NCBI RefSeq assembly: GCF_000026145.1
Contig: NC_009445.1
Location: forward strand, 2,232,001-2,296,000
Length of the DNA stretch: 64,000 bases
Direction of reading: 5' to 3'
DNA from: Bradyrhizobium sp. ORS 278
Lineage (GTDB): Bacteria; Pseudomonadota; Alphaproteobacteria; Rhizobiales; Xanthobacteraceae
Shown here: positions 25,624 to 33,302 of the stretch, one piece after another
How the letters are laid out: every line of letters starts with the position of its first letter
How positions within the stretch are numbered: position 1 is the stretch's first letter
Program-made: the position numbers and the translations under genes
The notes under the pieces: generated by a model
Told to the model about the DNA's origin: nothing
Seen by the model: only the letters and a program-made list of their open reading frames with translations
Databases searched by the model: none

Positions 25624-26411
25624 GTCTCGGCGTATCGCTGCTCTCGGTCGAGGGCCTGTCGAAATCCTACGGCGGCATCCACGCCGTCCGCAACGTGTCG
25701 TTCATGCTGCAGGCCGGCGAGATCCTCGCGTTGATCGGCCCGAACGGCGCGGGCAAGAGCACCTGCTTCGACATGCTCAACGGCCAGAACGTGCCGGACA
25801 GCGGCCGCATCACCGTGATGGGGCAGGAGACCACCGGCCGCAAGCCGCGCGAGGTCTGGCGGCTCGGCGTCGGCCGTACGTTCCAGATCACCGCGACTTA
25901 TCCGACCATGACGGTGCGCGAGAACATCCAGGTCGCGCTGGTCTCGCATCATCACCGCCTGTTCGACTTCTGGAGTCCGATGATCGGAATCGACCGCGGC
26001 GAGGCCGATCGTCTGCTCGACCTCGTCGGCATGGCCGGCTATGCCGAGCGTCCTTGCGGCGAGTTAGCCTATGGCGATCTCAAGCGGCTGGAGCTCGCGA
26101 TCGCGCTCGCCAATCAGCCCAAGCTGTTGCTGATGGACGAGCCGACCGCCGGCATGGCGCCGCGCGAGCGCGTCGAGCTGATGCGGCTGACGGCCAAGAT
26201 CGCGCGCGAGCAGTCGATCGGCGTGCTGTTCACCGAGCACGACATGGATGTCGTGTTCGAGCATGCCGACCGCATCCTCGTGCTCAATCGCGGCAGCCTG
26301 ATCGCGCAGGGCACGCCGGCCGAGGTGCGCGCCAACCGTGAGGTGCAGGCGATCTATCTCGGCGAAGGCCTGCTGTACGATGCCCGGCATCGGGAGGGAG
26401 CCTCGGCATGA
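25620..26411 (+). CDS. livG: Branched-chain-type ABC transporter ATP-binding protein LivG
   Basis: 263 residues. Walker A GPNGAGKST (near residues 42-50), RTFQITATYPTMTVRENI, a divergent signature ELAYGDLKRLELAIALA in place of LSGGQ, as is usual in LivG, and Walker B LLLMDEPTAG. Starts inside the permease stop (ATGA). One of two ATPases of this importer. Confidence 0.88.
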   Translation: MSLGVSLLSVEGLSKSYGGIHAVRNVSFMLQAGEILALIGPNGAGKSTCFDMLNGQNVPDSGRITVMGQETTGRKPREVWRLGVGRTFQITATYPTMTVRENIQVALVSHHHRLFDFWSPMIGIDRGEADRLLDLVGMAGYAERPCGELAYGDLKRLELAIALANQPKLLLMDEPTAGMAPRERVELMRLTAKIAREQSIGVLFTEHDMDVVFEHADRILVLNRGSLIAQGTPAEVRANREVQAIYLGEGLLYDARHREGASA

Positions 26412-27112
26412 AGCTGTCCGTTGCCAATCTCAACAGCCACTACGGCCCCGCGCACATCCTGTTCGACATCGGGCTCGAGGTCGGCGAGGGCGAGGTGGTA
26501 GCGCTGCTCGGCCGCAACGGCGCCGGCAAGTCGACGACCTTCCGCTCGATCGTCGGCCTGGTGGCGCTGCGCGACGGCCAGATCATGTTCGAGGGCAAGG
26601 ACATTTCGAGCGTGCCGACGCATGAGATCGTCCGTGCCGGTCTCGGCTACGTGCCCGAGGAGCGGCGCATTTTTACCGACCTGACGGTCGAGGAGAATCT
26701 CGAGGTCGGCCGGCAGAAGCCGCGGCCGGGCGCGCCGCAATGGACGCGCGAGAAGCTGTACAAGCTGTTTCCCAATCTCGGCGAGATGAAGAACCGTCCG
26801 GGTGGACGCATGAGCGGCGGCGAGCAGCAGATGCTGACGATCGCCCGCACCTTGATGGGCAATCCGTCATTGGTGCTACTGGATGAGCCGTCCGAGGGCC
26901 TGTCGCCGAAGATCGTCGAGCAGATGGTCGATGCCATCCTGACGATGAAGAAGGAGGGCGTGTCGCTGGTTGTGTCGGAGCAGAACCTGCATTTCGCGAA
27001 GCTGATCTCGGATCGCGCCTACATCATCGAACGCGGCCGCATCTGCTTTGCCGGCACCATGGCCGAACTCGACGCGCGGCCCGACATCCGCGACGCCCAC
27101 CTGTCGATCTGA
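26408..27112 (+). CDS. livF: Branched-chain-type ABC transporter ATP-binding protein LivF
   Basis: 234 residues. Walker A GRNGAGKST, VPEERRIFTDLTVEENL, signature MSGGEQQML, Walker B LVLLDEPSEGLSP. Overlaps LivG by 4 bp. Partner ATPase of the importer in the reductase operon. Confidence 0.88.
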   Translation: MKLSVANLNSHYGPAHILFDIGLEVGEGEVVALLGRNGAGKSTTFRSIVGLVALRDGQIMFEGKDISSVPTHEIVRAGLGYVPEERRIFTDLTVEENLEVGRQKPRPGAPQWTREKLYKLFPNLGEMKNRPGGRMSGGEQQMLTIARTLMGNPSLVLLDEPSEGLSPKIVEQMVDAILTMKKEGVSLVVSEQNLHFAKLISDRAYIIERGRICFAGTMAELDARPDIRDAHLSI

Positions 27113-27125
27113 GGCGAGGAACCAG

Positions 27126-27641
27126 ATGGCCAAGACCGCCACGCTGAAACGGCCGGCAAAGACCGCGCCGAAGCCGGCTCCGAAGCCGGCTCCCAAGTCG
27201 GCCGTGAAGGCCGCCGCCAAGTCTGCGAAGACAAACTACGTATTGGACGACCAGATCGGCTTCATCCTCCGCCAGGTCTGGCAGCGCCACACCATGATCT
27301 TCGCCCGCGACATCGGCAGCAACCTGACGCCGACGCAATGGGCCGCGATGTCGAAGCTGGTCGAGACCGGCCCGTGCTCGCAGAATCAGCTCGGCCGCTT
27401 CACGGCAATGGACGTTGCGACGATCAAGGGCGTGATCGACCGGCTGACGGCGCGGGGGCTGACGGAGACCAGCGCGGATCCGCAGGACGGCCGGCGGCTG
27501 CTGGTCAGCTTGACCCGCGCGGGCCAGCAGCTCGCGGAAAAGACCGCGCCATTGGCGCTCGCGATTTCCAAGGAAACGCTTGCGCCGCTCGATGCGAAAG
27601 AGCGCGAGACGCTGTTGTCGCTGTTGAGCCGACTGCGGTAG
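27126..27641 (+). CDS. MarR family regulator, NicR-like candidate
   Basis: 171 residues. A Lys/Ala/Pro-rich tail (residues 1-36, with repeated KPAPKPAPK) precedes a MarR domain from YVLDDQIGFILRQVWQRH. Its winged helix has LTPTQWAAMSKL, CSQNQLGRFTAMDVATIKGVIDRLTARGL and the wing DPQDGRRLLVSLT. Last gene of the operon, 13 bp after LivF. The nicotinate regulator NicR of pseudomonads and bordetellae is a MarR protein of this general kind. With three matching palindromes in front of the three pathway units, it is the obvious regulator (inference). 6-Hydroxynicotinate would be the expected inducer by analogy. Confidence 0.8.
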   Translation: MAKTATLKRPAKTAPKPAPKPAPKSAVKAAAKSAKTNYVLDDQIGFILRQVWQRHTMIFARDIGSNLTPTQWAAMSKLVETGPCSQNQLGRFTAMDVATIKGVIDRLTARGLTETSADPQDGRRLLVSLTRAGQQLAEKTAPLALAISKETLAPLDAKERETLLSLLSRLR

Positions 27642-27661
27642 TCCAACGCGCAGAGCTCGTG

Positions 27662-27755
27662 GGGTGGGCAAAGCGAAGCGTGCCCACCATTCTCACCAGG
27701 ACCGCATCTGCCAACGGTGGGCACGCGCCGCCTGACGGCGCCGCTTTGCCCACCC
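27662..27755. repeat. Dispersed inverted repeat, GGGTGGGCAAAGCG type
   Basis: Arms GGGTGGGCAAAGCG (27662-27675) and CGCTTTGCCCACCC (27742-27755) flank an internal GTGCCCACC/GGTGGGCAC pair. A second copy is near 63352-63490. First of three different repeat elements packed in the 482-bp gap between the MarR and enamidase genes. Confidence 0.65.
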
Positions 27756-27791
27756 TACGGTTTTGGTTCGCGGTAGCAACCAGACTCACCG

Positions 27792-27867
27792 CGTCATTGC
27801 GAGCGCAGCGAAGCAATCCAGCGCGTCACACACGACTCTGGATTGCTTCGCTGCGCTCGCAATGACG
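27792..27867. repeat. 30-bp perfect inverted repeat (GAGCGCAGCGAAGCAATCC type)
   Basis: A perfect 30-bp arm at 27792-27821 (starting CGTCATTGCGAGCGCAGCG) is mirrored at 27838-27867 with a 16-nt spacer. A 26-bp copy is at 61056-61128. This family is frequent in Bradyrhizobium genomes. It lies between convergent genes and could fold as a strong bidirectional terminator, although no T-tract is present. Confidence 0.75.
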
Positions 27868-27933
27868 GTGAGGCGATGGTTTCGCGCACTCACATCATGC
27901 GAGATTGCGTATGCAGGAGCGGCAAACTCTGCT

Positions 27934-28054
27934 GTCGTCCCGGCCTTGAGCCGGGATCAGAGCCACAGGGTGTCGTTTGGGGCAGGCGCGTCATTGACGT
28001 CGCGCCCACCACGACCGCCGGGGAGTATGGGTCCCGGCTCGAGGCCGGGACGAC
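27934..28054. repeat. Dispersed inverted repeat, GTCGTCCCGGC type
   Basis: Arms at about 27934-27956 (GTCGTCCCGGCCTTGAGCC...) and 28032-28054 (...GAGGCCGGGACGAC). Related copies lie at 49312-49440 and 63160-63311. No coding content is seen. It ends 70 bp before the enamidase stop codon. Confidence 0.65.
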
Positions 28055-28123
28055 ACCGTTGGTGTTGAGCGAGCTAGGAACGCTCACCGCCGCGCCCACA
28101 AAGACGGCGCAGCGATCGGCGAC

Positions 28124-29320
28124 CTACTTTGCCACGATCTCCGGGATCTTCGTCGCGGGCGGCGTATTGCGGCTGCGCTGGGTGCGGACGACGCCGTCGA
28201 TGATGGTCATGCCGATGCCGGGGAGGTCGCCGAGCTGGACGCTGTCGAGCAGCGTCTTGGCCGGCGAGTGCTGCGCCTTGTCCATGATCACGAAATCGGC
28301 GGAGCGGCCGATCTCGATCAGGCCGCAATCGAGCTCGCGCATCCGCGCGGTGTTGCCGGTGGCGAAGCAGAAGGCGATCTCGGCGGGCACGTCGCCGAGC
28401 GAGGACAGCAGCGACACCATGCGCAGGATGCCGAGCGGCTGCACGCCGGAGCCGGCGGGCGCGTCGGTGCCAAGGATGACGCGGTTGAGCTCGTTCATTT
28501 CGCGCGCGGTGCGCAGGGTGAACAGCGCCGAGCGCTCATTGCCGTTATGGACGAGTTCGAGTCCGGCCTTGCAGCCCTCGCAGATGCAGCGGATCTGGTC
28601 GTCGGGCAGGGCGGTGTGGCCACCATTGATGTGCCCGACGACGTCGGTGCCGGCCTCCAGCACGACGTCCTTGTCGATCAGGCCGGAGCCGGGGATCGAC
28701 GGGCCGCCGGTGTGGATCGTGCTCTGGATGCCGTATTTGCGCGCCCAGCCGACCATCTTGCGCGCGGTCGGGCCGTCCTTCACCCCGCCGAGGCCGACCT
28801 CGCCGAGCAGCTTGACGCCGGCGGCGGCCAGCTCCTTGAAATCGTCCTCGACCATCTCGCATTCGATGACCGGTGCGCCAGCGTGAACCTTCACCCCGCC
28901 GGGGCGCAGCGTCCAGAACGCGCGCTGCGCGAAGATCGCCATTGCCTTCAAGCCGACGACGTCGCGCGGACGGCCGGGCATGTGCACCTCGCCGGCCGAG
29001 ATCATGGTGGTGACGCCGCCATGCAGGTAGGAGTCGATCCAGTTGATCTGGTTCTGCCGAGGCGTCCAGTCGCCGGCGACGGGGTGGACGTGGCTGTCGA
29101 TCAAGCCCGGTGCGACGGTCGTGCCATGCGCGTCGACAATAGTCGTCGCGCCCGAGGTGTCGACGTCCTTGAGGCGGCCGATGGCGGTGATCTTGCCATT
29201 CTCGGCGACGATCGTGTCGGCATCCAGGATCGGCCGCTCCAGCGCTCCGGACAGCATCAGGCCGATGTTGCGGATGACCAGCTTGCTGGGACCGGTCGCT
29301 TGCGGCGCGTCATGAGCCAT
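28124..29320 (-). CDS. Enamidase (1,4,5,6-tetrahydro-6-oxonicotinate hydrolase)
   Basis: 398 residues of the amidohydrolase superfamily. It closely follows the Eubacterium barkeri enamidase along its length: THVHP-like SHVHP (His77, His79), GGVTTMISAGEVHMPGRPRD (101-120), GVKVHAGA, GEVGLG (Glu174), HTGGPSIPGS (His203), VGHINGG (His230), GTDAPAGSG (Asp286), and the near-terminal DLPGIGMTIIDG and RSRNTPPA. That enzyme opens tetrahydro-oxonicotinate to 2-formylglutarate and ammonia, using a binuclear metal site formed by these His/Glu/Asp residues. An AGAAGGA site fixes the start. Operator site C lies 73 bp upstream. Convergent with the reductase operon. Confidence 0.82.
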   Translation of the reverse strand: MAHDAPQATGPSKLVIRNIGLMLSGALERPILDADTIVAENGKITAIGRLKDVDTSGATTIVDAHGTTVAPGLIDSHVHPVAGDWTPRQNQINWIDSYLHGGVTTMISAGEVHMPGRPRDVVGLKAMAIFAQRAFWTLRPGGVKVHAGAPVIECEMVEDDFKELAAAGVKLLGEVGLGGVKDGPTARKMVGWARKYGIQSTIHTGGPSIPGSGLIDKDVVLEAGTDVVGHINGGHTALPDDQIRCICEGCKAGLELVHNGNERSALFTLRTAREMNELNRVILGTDAPAGSGVQPLGILRMVSLLSSLGDVPAEIAFCFATGNTARMRELDCGLIEIGRSADFVIMDKAQHSPAKTLLDSVQLGDLPGIGMTIIDGVVRTQRSRNTPPATKIPEIVAK

Positions 29321-29392
29321 CGGATGTCCTTCTTCTGAGCGTTCTGCGGCAGTTTGCGCCTCCACGCGGCGCAGCATCAAGCCGGTTGTGGT

Positions 29393-29408
29393 CATTCGTA
29401 CACGAATG
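29393..29408. promoter_or_regulatory. Site C of the shared operator (enamidase)
   Basis: CATTCGTACACGAATG has 7-bp arms (CATTCGT/ACGAATG) around AC and fits the same 16-bp pattern as sites A and B. On the minus strand it overlaps a possible promoter, TTGCCC-N16-TACGAA. It is also 172 bp upstream of the divergent aldose epimerase gene, which could be affected too. Confidence 0.65.
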
Positions 29409-29580
29409 AATCGTTCGGGCAAGCGGACGGCCTGCCCGAAGTTTCGGCTCGGCCTGCCTCATTCGACTGCGCCGCCAACCCAGCAGGTCTTCGTGGACCG
29501 GTCCGGCGGGGAGGGCCCTGGACGCCGCCCGCGCAATCCGGCATCACCCGGTCATTCCCTGGCAAGGCGGGTGACGCGGC

Positions 29581-30462
29581 ATGAGCAACGACCTCCATAC
29601 GATCAGCGCCGGCGGCATCGCCGCCACGATCAAGGCTAATGGCGCTGAACTGTGCTCGTTGAAGACGGCCGATGGCCTTGAGCTGCTCTGGCAGGCGGGA
29701 GCGGCCTGGCCGCGCCATGCGCCCTGGCTGTTTCCGATCGTGGGCCGCCTCAAGGGCGACCAGCTGCATCATCGCGGCCGCCTTTATCCGATGACCCAGC
29801 ATGGCTTCGCGCGGGATCTGCGTTTCTCCTGGCTGGAGCGCAGCGCCGACGCCTGCGTGCTGCAGCTGACCGACGACGAGACGACGCGGGCGCGCTATCC
29901 TTTCGCCTTCCGGCTCACGCTGAGCTATCGGATCACCGCGGATGCCCTGGACACCACCATCGAGGTGGCCAACACGGGAACGGAGGAGCTGCCGGCCTCG
30001 TTTGGCGGCCATCCCGCTTTCAACTGGCCGCTGCTCCCCGGTCAGCCGAAGGAGAGCTATCGGCTCATCTTCGCCGAGCCGGAGCCTGCGCCGATCCGTC
30101 GCCTGCTTGGTGGCTTGCTGCGTCCGCAGCCGGAGCCGACGCCGATCGACGGACGTGTGCTTCAATTGAACGAACGTCTGTTCGACGAGGATGCCTTGAT
30201 CCTCGATCAGCCGGTCAGCCGGTCGGTTCGGTTTGCCGGAACTCAGGGATCTGCACTGGAGTTATCCTGGGAGAATTTCCGCCAGCTCGGAATCTGGTCG
30301 AAGCCGGGAGGCGCGCCGTTTCTGTGTATCGAGCCATGGCGTGGCTTCGCCAGCCCGCTCGATGTCGACGCCGACTTTATCGCGAAGCCGGGGCTCATGC
30401 ATATCGCGCCGGGTGCCGCTGAGACGCTGCGCTGCCGCATCCGAATCGAGCCATCCAATTAG
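29581..30462 (+). CDS. Aldose 1-epimerase family protein
   Basis: 293 residues of the galactose mutarotase superfamily (YeaD/LacX-like group). Conserved blocks are WLFPIVGRLKGD, TQHGFARD, FGGHPAFNWPL, LGIWSKPGGAPFLCIEPWRG. The His of FGGHPAFNWP and the Glu of CIEPW are the expected catalytic residues for anomer interconversion. The sugar is unknown. Divergent from enamidase across a 260-bp gap; no functional link to nicotinate is apparent. Confidence 0.8.
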   Translation: MSNDLHTISAGGIAATIKANGAELCSLKTADGLELLWQAGAAWPRHAPWLFPIVGRLKGDQLHHRGRLYPMTQHGFARDLRFSWLERSADACVLQLTDDETTRARYPFAFRLTLSYRITADALDTTIEVANTGTEELPASFGGHPAFNWPLLPGQPKESYRLIFAEPEPAPIRRLLGGLLRPQPEPTPIDGRVLQLNERLFDEDALILDQPVSRSVRFAGTQGSALELSWENFRQLGIWSKPGGAPFLCIEPWRGFASPLDVDADFIAKPGLMHIAPGAAETLRCRIRIEPSN

Positions 30463-30798
30463 TATGACTTGTTTGATGAGTATGACTTGAATTGTCTTCG
30501 CAGCGCCCGCTTGCGTGCACAGCGGTAACCGTGACTCTCAGTTCTCGGCCTGGAAAAGGTGCCATTGTGTCCTACATGAGAGACGGGCGCGGAACTTTGG
30601 ATATCATGGAACCAGCGACCGGCGGTTCCACGGCTTTTTATCCCGACTGACAACGGTCGATCAACGAACATCGTGGGCGTGCTGAGTTGCGTGCGTGAGC
30701 GGCATCGTCCCGCTCGCCGATGCCGCAATCATGCGTCGCAAAGGGATCTTGCAGAGGGGCGCGTCATTGGCATGACGCGGGAAGACGGGAGGACGAAA
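30463..30798. other. 336-bp gap with direct repeat and hairpin
   Basis: No gene recognised. An 11-bp direct repeat, AGTATGACTTG, occurs at 30461-30471 and 30479-30489, overlapping the epimerase stop. A terminator-like hairpin is at 30607-30638. The last 40 bp hold the ribosome-binding site of the next gene (GGGAGGA). Confidence 0.5.
30607..30638 (+). terminator. Candidate rho-independent terminator
   Basis: Stem TGGAACC (30607-30613)/GGTTCCA (30624-30630), 10-nt loop, then CGGCTTTTTA. The stem is short and the T-run starts 4 nt after it, so strength is uncertain. It would end transcription from the epimerase gene about 145 bp upstream. Confidence 0.4.
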
Positions 30799-31242
30799 AT
30801 GGTGTTGAGAGCGTTCGTCGGCACGATTGTTTGCGCCGCGTTGCTCGTGGGCACTGAGGCGACTGCAGGTGCCTATGAGCCGGGTGACTTTTTCAGGCTC
30901 GACTTGTCGAAGGCTGTCTTGTCGCCTGAGCCACTCGGCCCGGAAGCTCACTTCGAGGCGGTGCCGATCGAGGCCAAGACGGATGTCAGGACGGACCGCC
31001 GGGCGGCTGTCTCCCGGTCGACGATCGTGTCCGACGGAAGCTCCATCGTTCCGCACGCTGTCGCGCCGCGGCGTGACCGTTCCGAGATGGCGGCCGAGCG
31101 GCCGCGGGGAGCGGCTCGTGCCAAGCTCGCGCACCGGCGGGGCAACCCGATGGATGCGCAGGCGATGGATACGCGGAGTGGGACCTTCATCCAGACCTGG
31201 CCGTGCAAGCCGGGCAGCGGCGGCATCTGCAACTGGCGTTGA
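30799..31242 (+). CDS. Conserved hypothetical exported protein
   Basis: 147 residues. The signal peptide MVLRAFVGTIVCAALLVGTEATAGA is followed by YEPGDFFRLDLSKAVLSPEPLGP, a segment I have seen in Bradyrhizobium hypothetical proteins, and a basic low-complexity middle. It ends TWPCKPGSGGICNWR with two Cys that could form a disulfide. A GGGAGGA site 5 nt upstream supports this ATG over an earlier in-frame one. Function unknown. Confidence 0.65.
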   Translation: MVLRAFVGTIVCAALLVGTEATAGAYEPGDFFRLDLSKAVLSPEPLGPEAHFEAVPIEAKTDVRTDRRAAVSRSTIVSDGSSIVPHAVAPRRDRSEMAAERPRGAARAKLAHRRGNPMDAQAMDTRSGTFIQTWPCKPGSGGICNWR

Positions 31243-31424
31243 AGGCGCCGGCCCCGTCTGAGCGGGAACCAATCTCCCGACATGTTGATTGTGGTCGGTT
31301 GAGTGCTCGCTTGAACTCCCAAGCGGGCCTCAGGCAGTCTGAGCGTATCCCGTCAAGGTCTTGATATACCAAGGCTGCGCCAGTGCGAATCTGGCCACAG
31401 GTTTGCGTCGTCCCAGGAGAGATC

Positions 31425-32246
31425 ATGAACGTCATCGAAACGCAGGGCGTCCGGCTGCCCAAGCTCGGGCTCGGCACCTTCCGCATGCAGGGCACAGTAT
31501 GCCGCGACGCGGTCGAGAGCGCGCTCGCGCTCGGCTACCGCCACATCGACACCGCCGAGATGTACGCCAATGAGGATGCGATCGGCGCGGCGCTTGCGGC
31601 AGCTCAGATCGCCCGCGAGGATTTGCACGTCACGACAAAGGTCTGGCCGGAGAACCTCGCGCCGGACGCCATCCGCCGCGCGTTCGACACCAGCTTGAAG
31701 AAGCTCAGGCTCGACTTCGTCGATCTCTATCTCATTCACTGGCCGGCGACGGGCATGAACCTGCCGGCCGCGATGGAGACGTTGATGGCGCTGAAGCAGG
31801 AGGGACGCACGCGCGCGATCGGCGTCGCCAACTTCACCGTCGCGCTGCTCAAGCAGGCCGTCGAGGACATCCAGGCGCCGGTTGCCTGCAATCAGGTCGA
31901 GTATCACGTGATGCTCGATCAGTCGAAGCTGATGGCCTACATGAAGAGCCGCTCGATTCCCCTGGTGGCCTACTGCCCCCTCGCACAGGGCCGGGCGGCC
32001 GGCGACGAGACGCTGGCCGGGATCGGCCGCAAGCACGGCGCTGGCGCCGCCCAGGTCGCGCTGAAATGGCTGCTCGACCAGGATGGCGTCGCCGCCATCC
32101 CGAAGGCCGCGCGCCCGGAGAGTCAGCAGGCGAACTGGGATGCGATGAAGGTTCAACTGGATGATGAGGACCGCGCGACCATCGCCGCGTTGCCGAAGGA
32201 CAAGCGGTTCGTCAATCCGGGCTTCGCGCCGGATTGGGATCGCTGA
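31425..32246 (+). CDS. Aldo/keto reductase (DkgB-like)
   Basis: 273 residues, typical AKR length. The N-terminal LPKLGLGTFRM and GYRHIDTAEMYANE carry the catalytic Asp and Tyr; TKVW has the Lys and YLIHWP the His of the tetrad. The NADPH-binding part includes IPKAARPES. Closest in pattern to 2,5-diketo-D-gluconate reductases, which also act on many aldehydes. The ATG follows an AGGAGAG site. Followed by a strong terminator. Confidence 0.88.
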   Translation: MNVIETQGVRLPKLGLGTFRMQGTVCRDAVESALALGYRHIDTAEMYANEDAIGAALAAAQIAREDLHVTTKVWPENLAPDAIRRAFDTSLKKLRLDFVDLYLIHWPATGMNLPAAMETLMALKQEGRTRAIGVANFTVALLKQAVEDIQAPVACNQVEYHVMLDQSKLMAYMKSRSIPLVAYCPLAQGRAAGDETLAGIGRKHGAGAAQVALKWLLDQDGVAAIPKAARPESQQANWDAMKVQLDDEDRATIAALPKDKRFVNPGFAPDWDR

Positions 32247-32276
32247 ACGTTCGTCGGCGACAAACTCTGCGCAGAA

Positions 32277-32300
32277 AAATGGCCCCTCGCGGGGCCATTT
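32277..32300. terminator. Bidirectional hairpin terminator
   Basis: Perfect 10-bp stem AAATGGCCCC (32277-32286)/GGGGCCATTT (32291-32300) with loop TCGC. The A and T flanks make it work on both strands, between the convergent aldo/keto reductase and the small exported protein gene. Confidence 0.75.
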
Positions 32301-32318
32301 CCATCTCTGCGGCGCGGA

Positions 32319-32531
32319 TCAGTCGCGGCGCTTGATGATCACGGTGCGGTCGTGGTGGCGGTGATAGGGACGCCAGTCGCGATGCATGCGATATTCGGCG
32401 CGGGAGCGATCCCAGCCGTGATGATAGTGGTGGCCGCCGCGCTTGATCACCACGGTCTCCGCGTTGGCGATCGACGGCGCCGCAAGCGCGATGGCAGTCA
32501 GCGAAGCAACGGCAAAAGCAATCTTCTTCAT
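32319..32531 (-). CDS. Small His/Arg-rich exported protein
   Basis: 70 residues. The signal peptide MKKIAFAVASLTAIALAAPSIANA is cleaved before ETVVIKRGG. The mature ~46 residues are rich in His, Arg and Tyr (GHHYHHGWDR, YHRHHDRTVIIKRRD), with VVIKR/VIIKR repeated at both ends. A GGAGG site sets the start. Possibly metal-binding in the periplasm; function unknown. Confidence 0.7.
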   Translation of the reverse strand: MKKIAFAVASLTAIALAAPSIANAETVVIKRGGHHYHHGWDRSRAEYRMHRDWRPYHRHHDRTVIIKRRD

Positions 32532-32677
32532 GTTGTCCTCCAGGATGAATTGCGCGAGGTCAACTTGAAGTGTGACAGAACGTTCCGCAGGAACTTCTGC
32601 GAAGTTGCTGAATGCACGTTCAGATTTGGCGTTTGCCGCGCGCCGCGAGCGGCGGGTGAAGCGACACAGGCGCGTCG

Positions 32678-33127
32678 TCAGTCGCACTTCCGAAGCGAAG
32701 GCGTCGGCTTGCCGTTCGCGACGAAGCGTCCATCGCGGATGGTGTAGCTGTCATCCTCGCCGCGATTGAACACGGAGCGGATGTTGCCGTCGGCCGACTT
32801 GGCAATTCCGTTCTCGCGCGTCTGGCGCGCCTTCGGCAAGACGATCGAGAGTACCAGCGTCTGGTCCGGCTCCAGGCGTGCGCTCGTGACTGAATTGACG
32901 TCGGACGGATCGTGGTCCCGGCGATAGATCAGGTTTCCGTCGACCGTGACCTCGTAGGAGATGATGGCGCCTCGGCCTTTCACGGGCGGTGCGCTGCAGT
33001 CGGCCGCCCAGGTCCCGATCAGCCCCCAGGCTCGGGCGACCTCGACCGCCTCGTCCGCGGAAGCGGCCGAGACGAATGATGACACGCCGACGAGGATCGC
33101 GATGAGAGGGCGGACGACGGACAACAT
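32678..33127 (-). CDS. Hypothetical exported protein
   Basis: 149 residues with signal peptide MLSVVRPLIAILVGVSSFVSAASA. The mature part (WGLIGTWAADCSAPP...) resembles rhizobial hypothetical proteins with a lipocalin-like beta pattern, ISYEVTVDGNLIYRRDHDP and SYTIRDGRFVANGK. Two Cys (DCSAPP and terminal RKCD) could pair. No enzymatic motif. Confidence 0.65.
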   Translation of the reverse strand: MLSVVRPLIAILVGVSSFVSAASADEAVEVARAWGLIGTWAADCSAPPVKGRGAIISYEVTVDGNLIYRRDHDPSDVNSVTSARLEPDQTLVLSIVLPKARQTRENGIAKSADGNIRSVFNRGEDDSYTIRDGRFVANGKPTPSLRKCD

Positions 33128-33302
33128 GCGGTCTCGCAGAAATCAATGCGCCAAGATCTTAATGCACTGCATCAGAGTCGCAACGACGGTGCTGCGTGGG
33201 CGCCGTTGGCACAAAGTCTCATTCTTCGAGAGCCAGCCTTGCCGGTTTTGGGGACAAGGCGCATGCTGACGGCAACTACAAACAGATTTGGGGAGGCAGA
33301 CC

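Noticed and set aside
27642..28123. Small plus- and minus-strand frames between the MarR and enamidase genes
   Set aside because: They are translations of dispersed inverted repeats, without ribosome-binding sites or domains.
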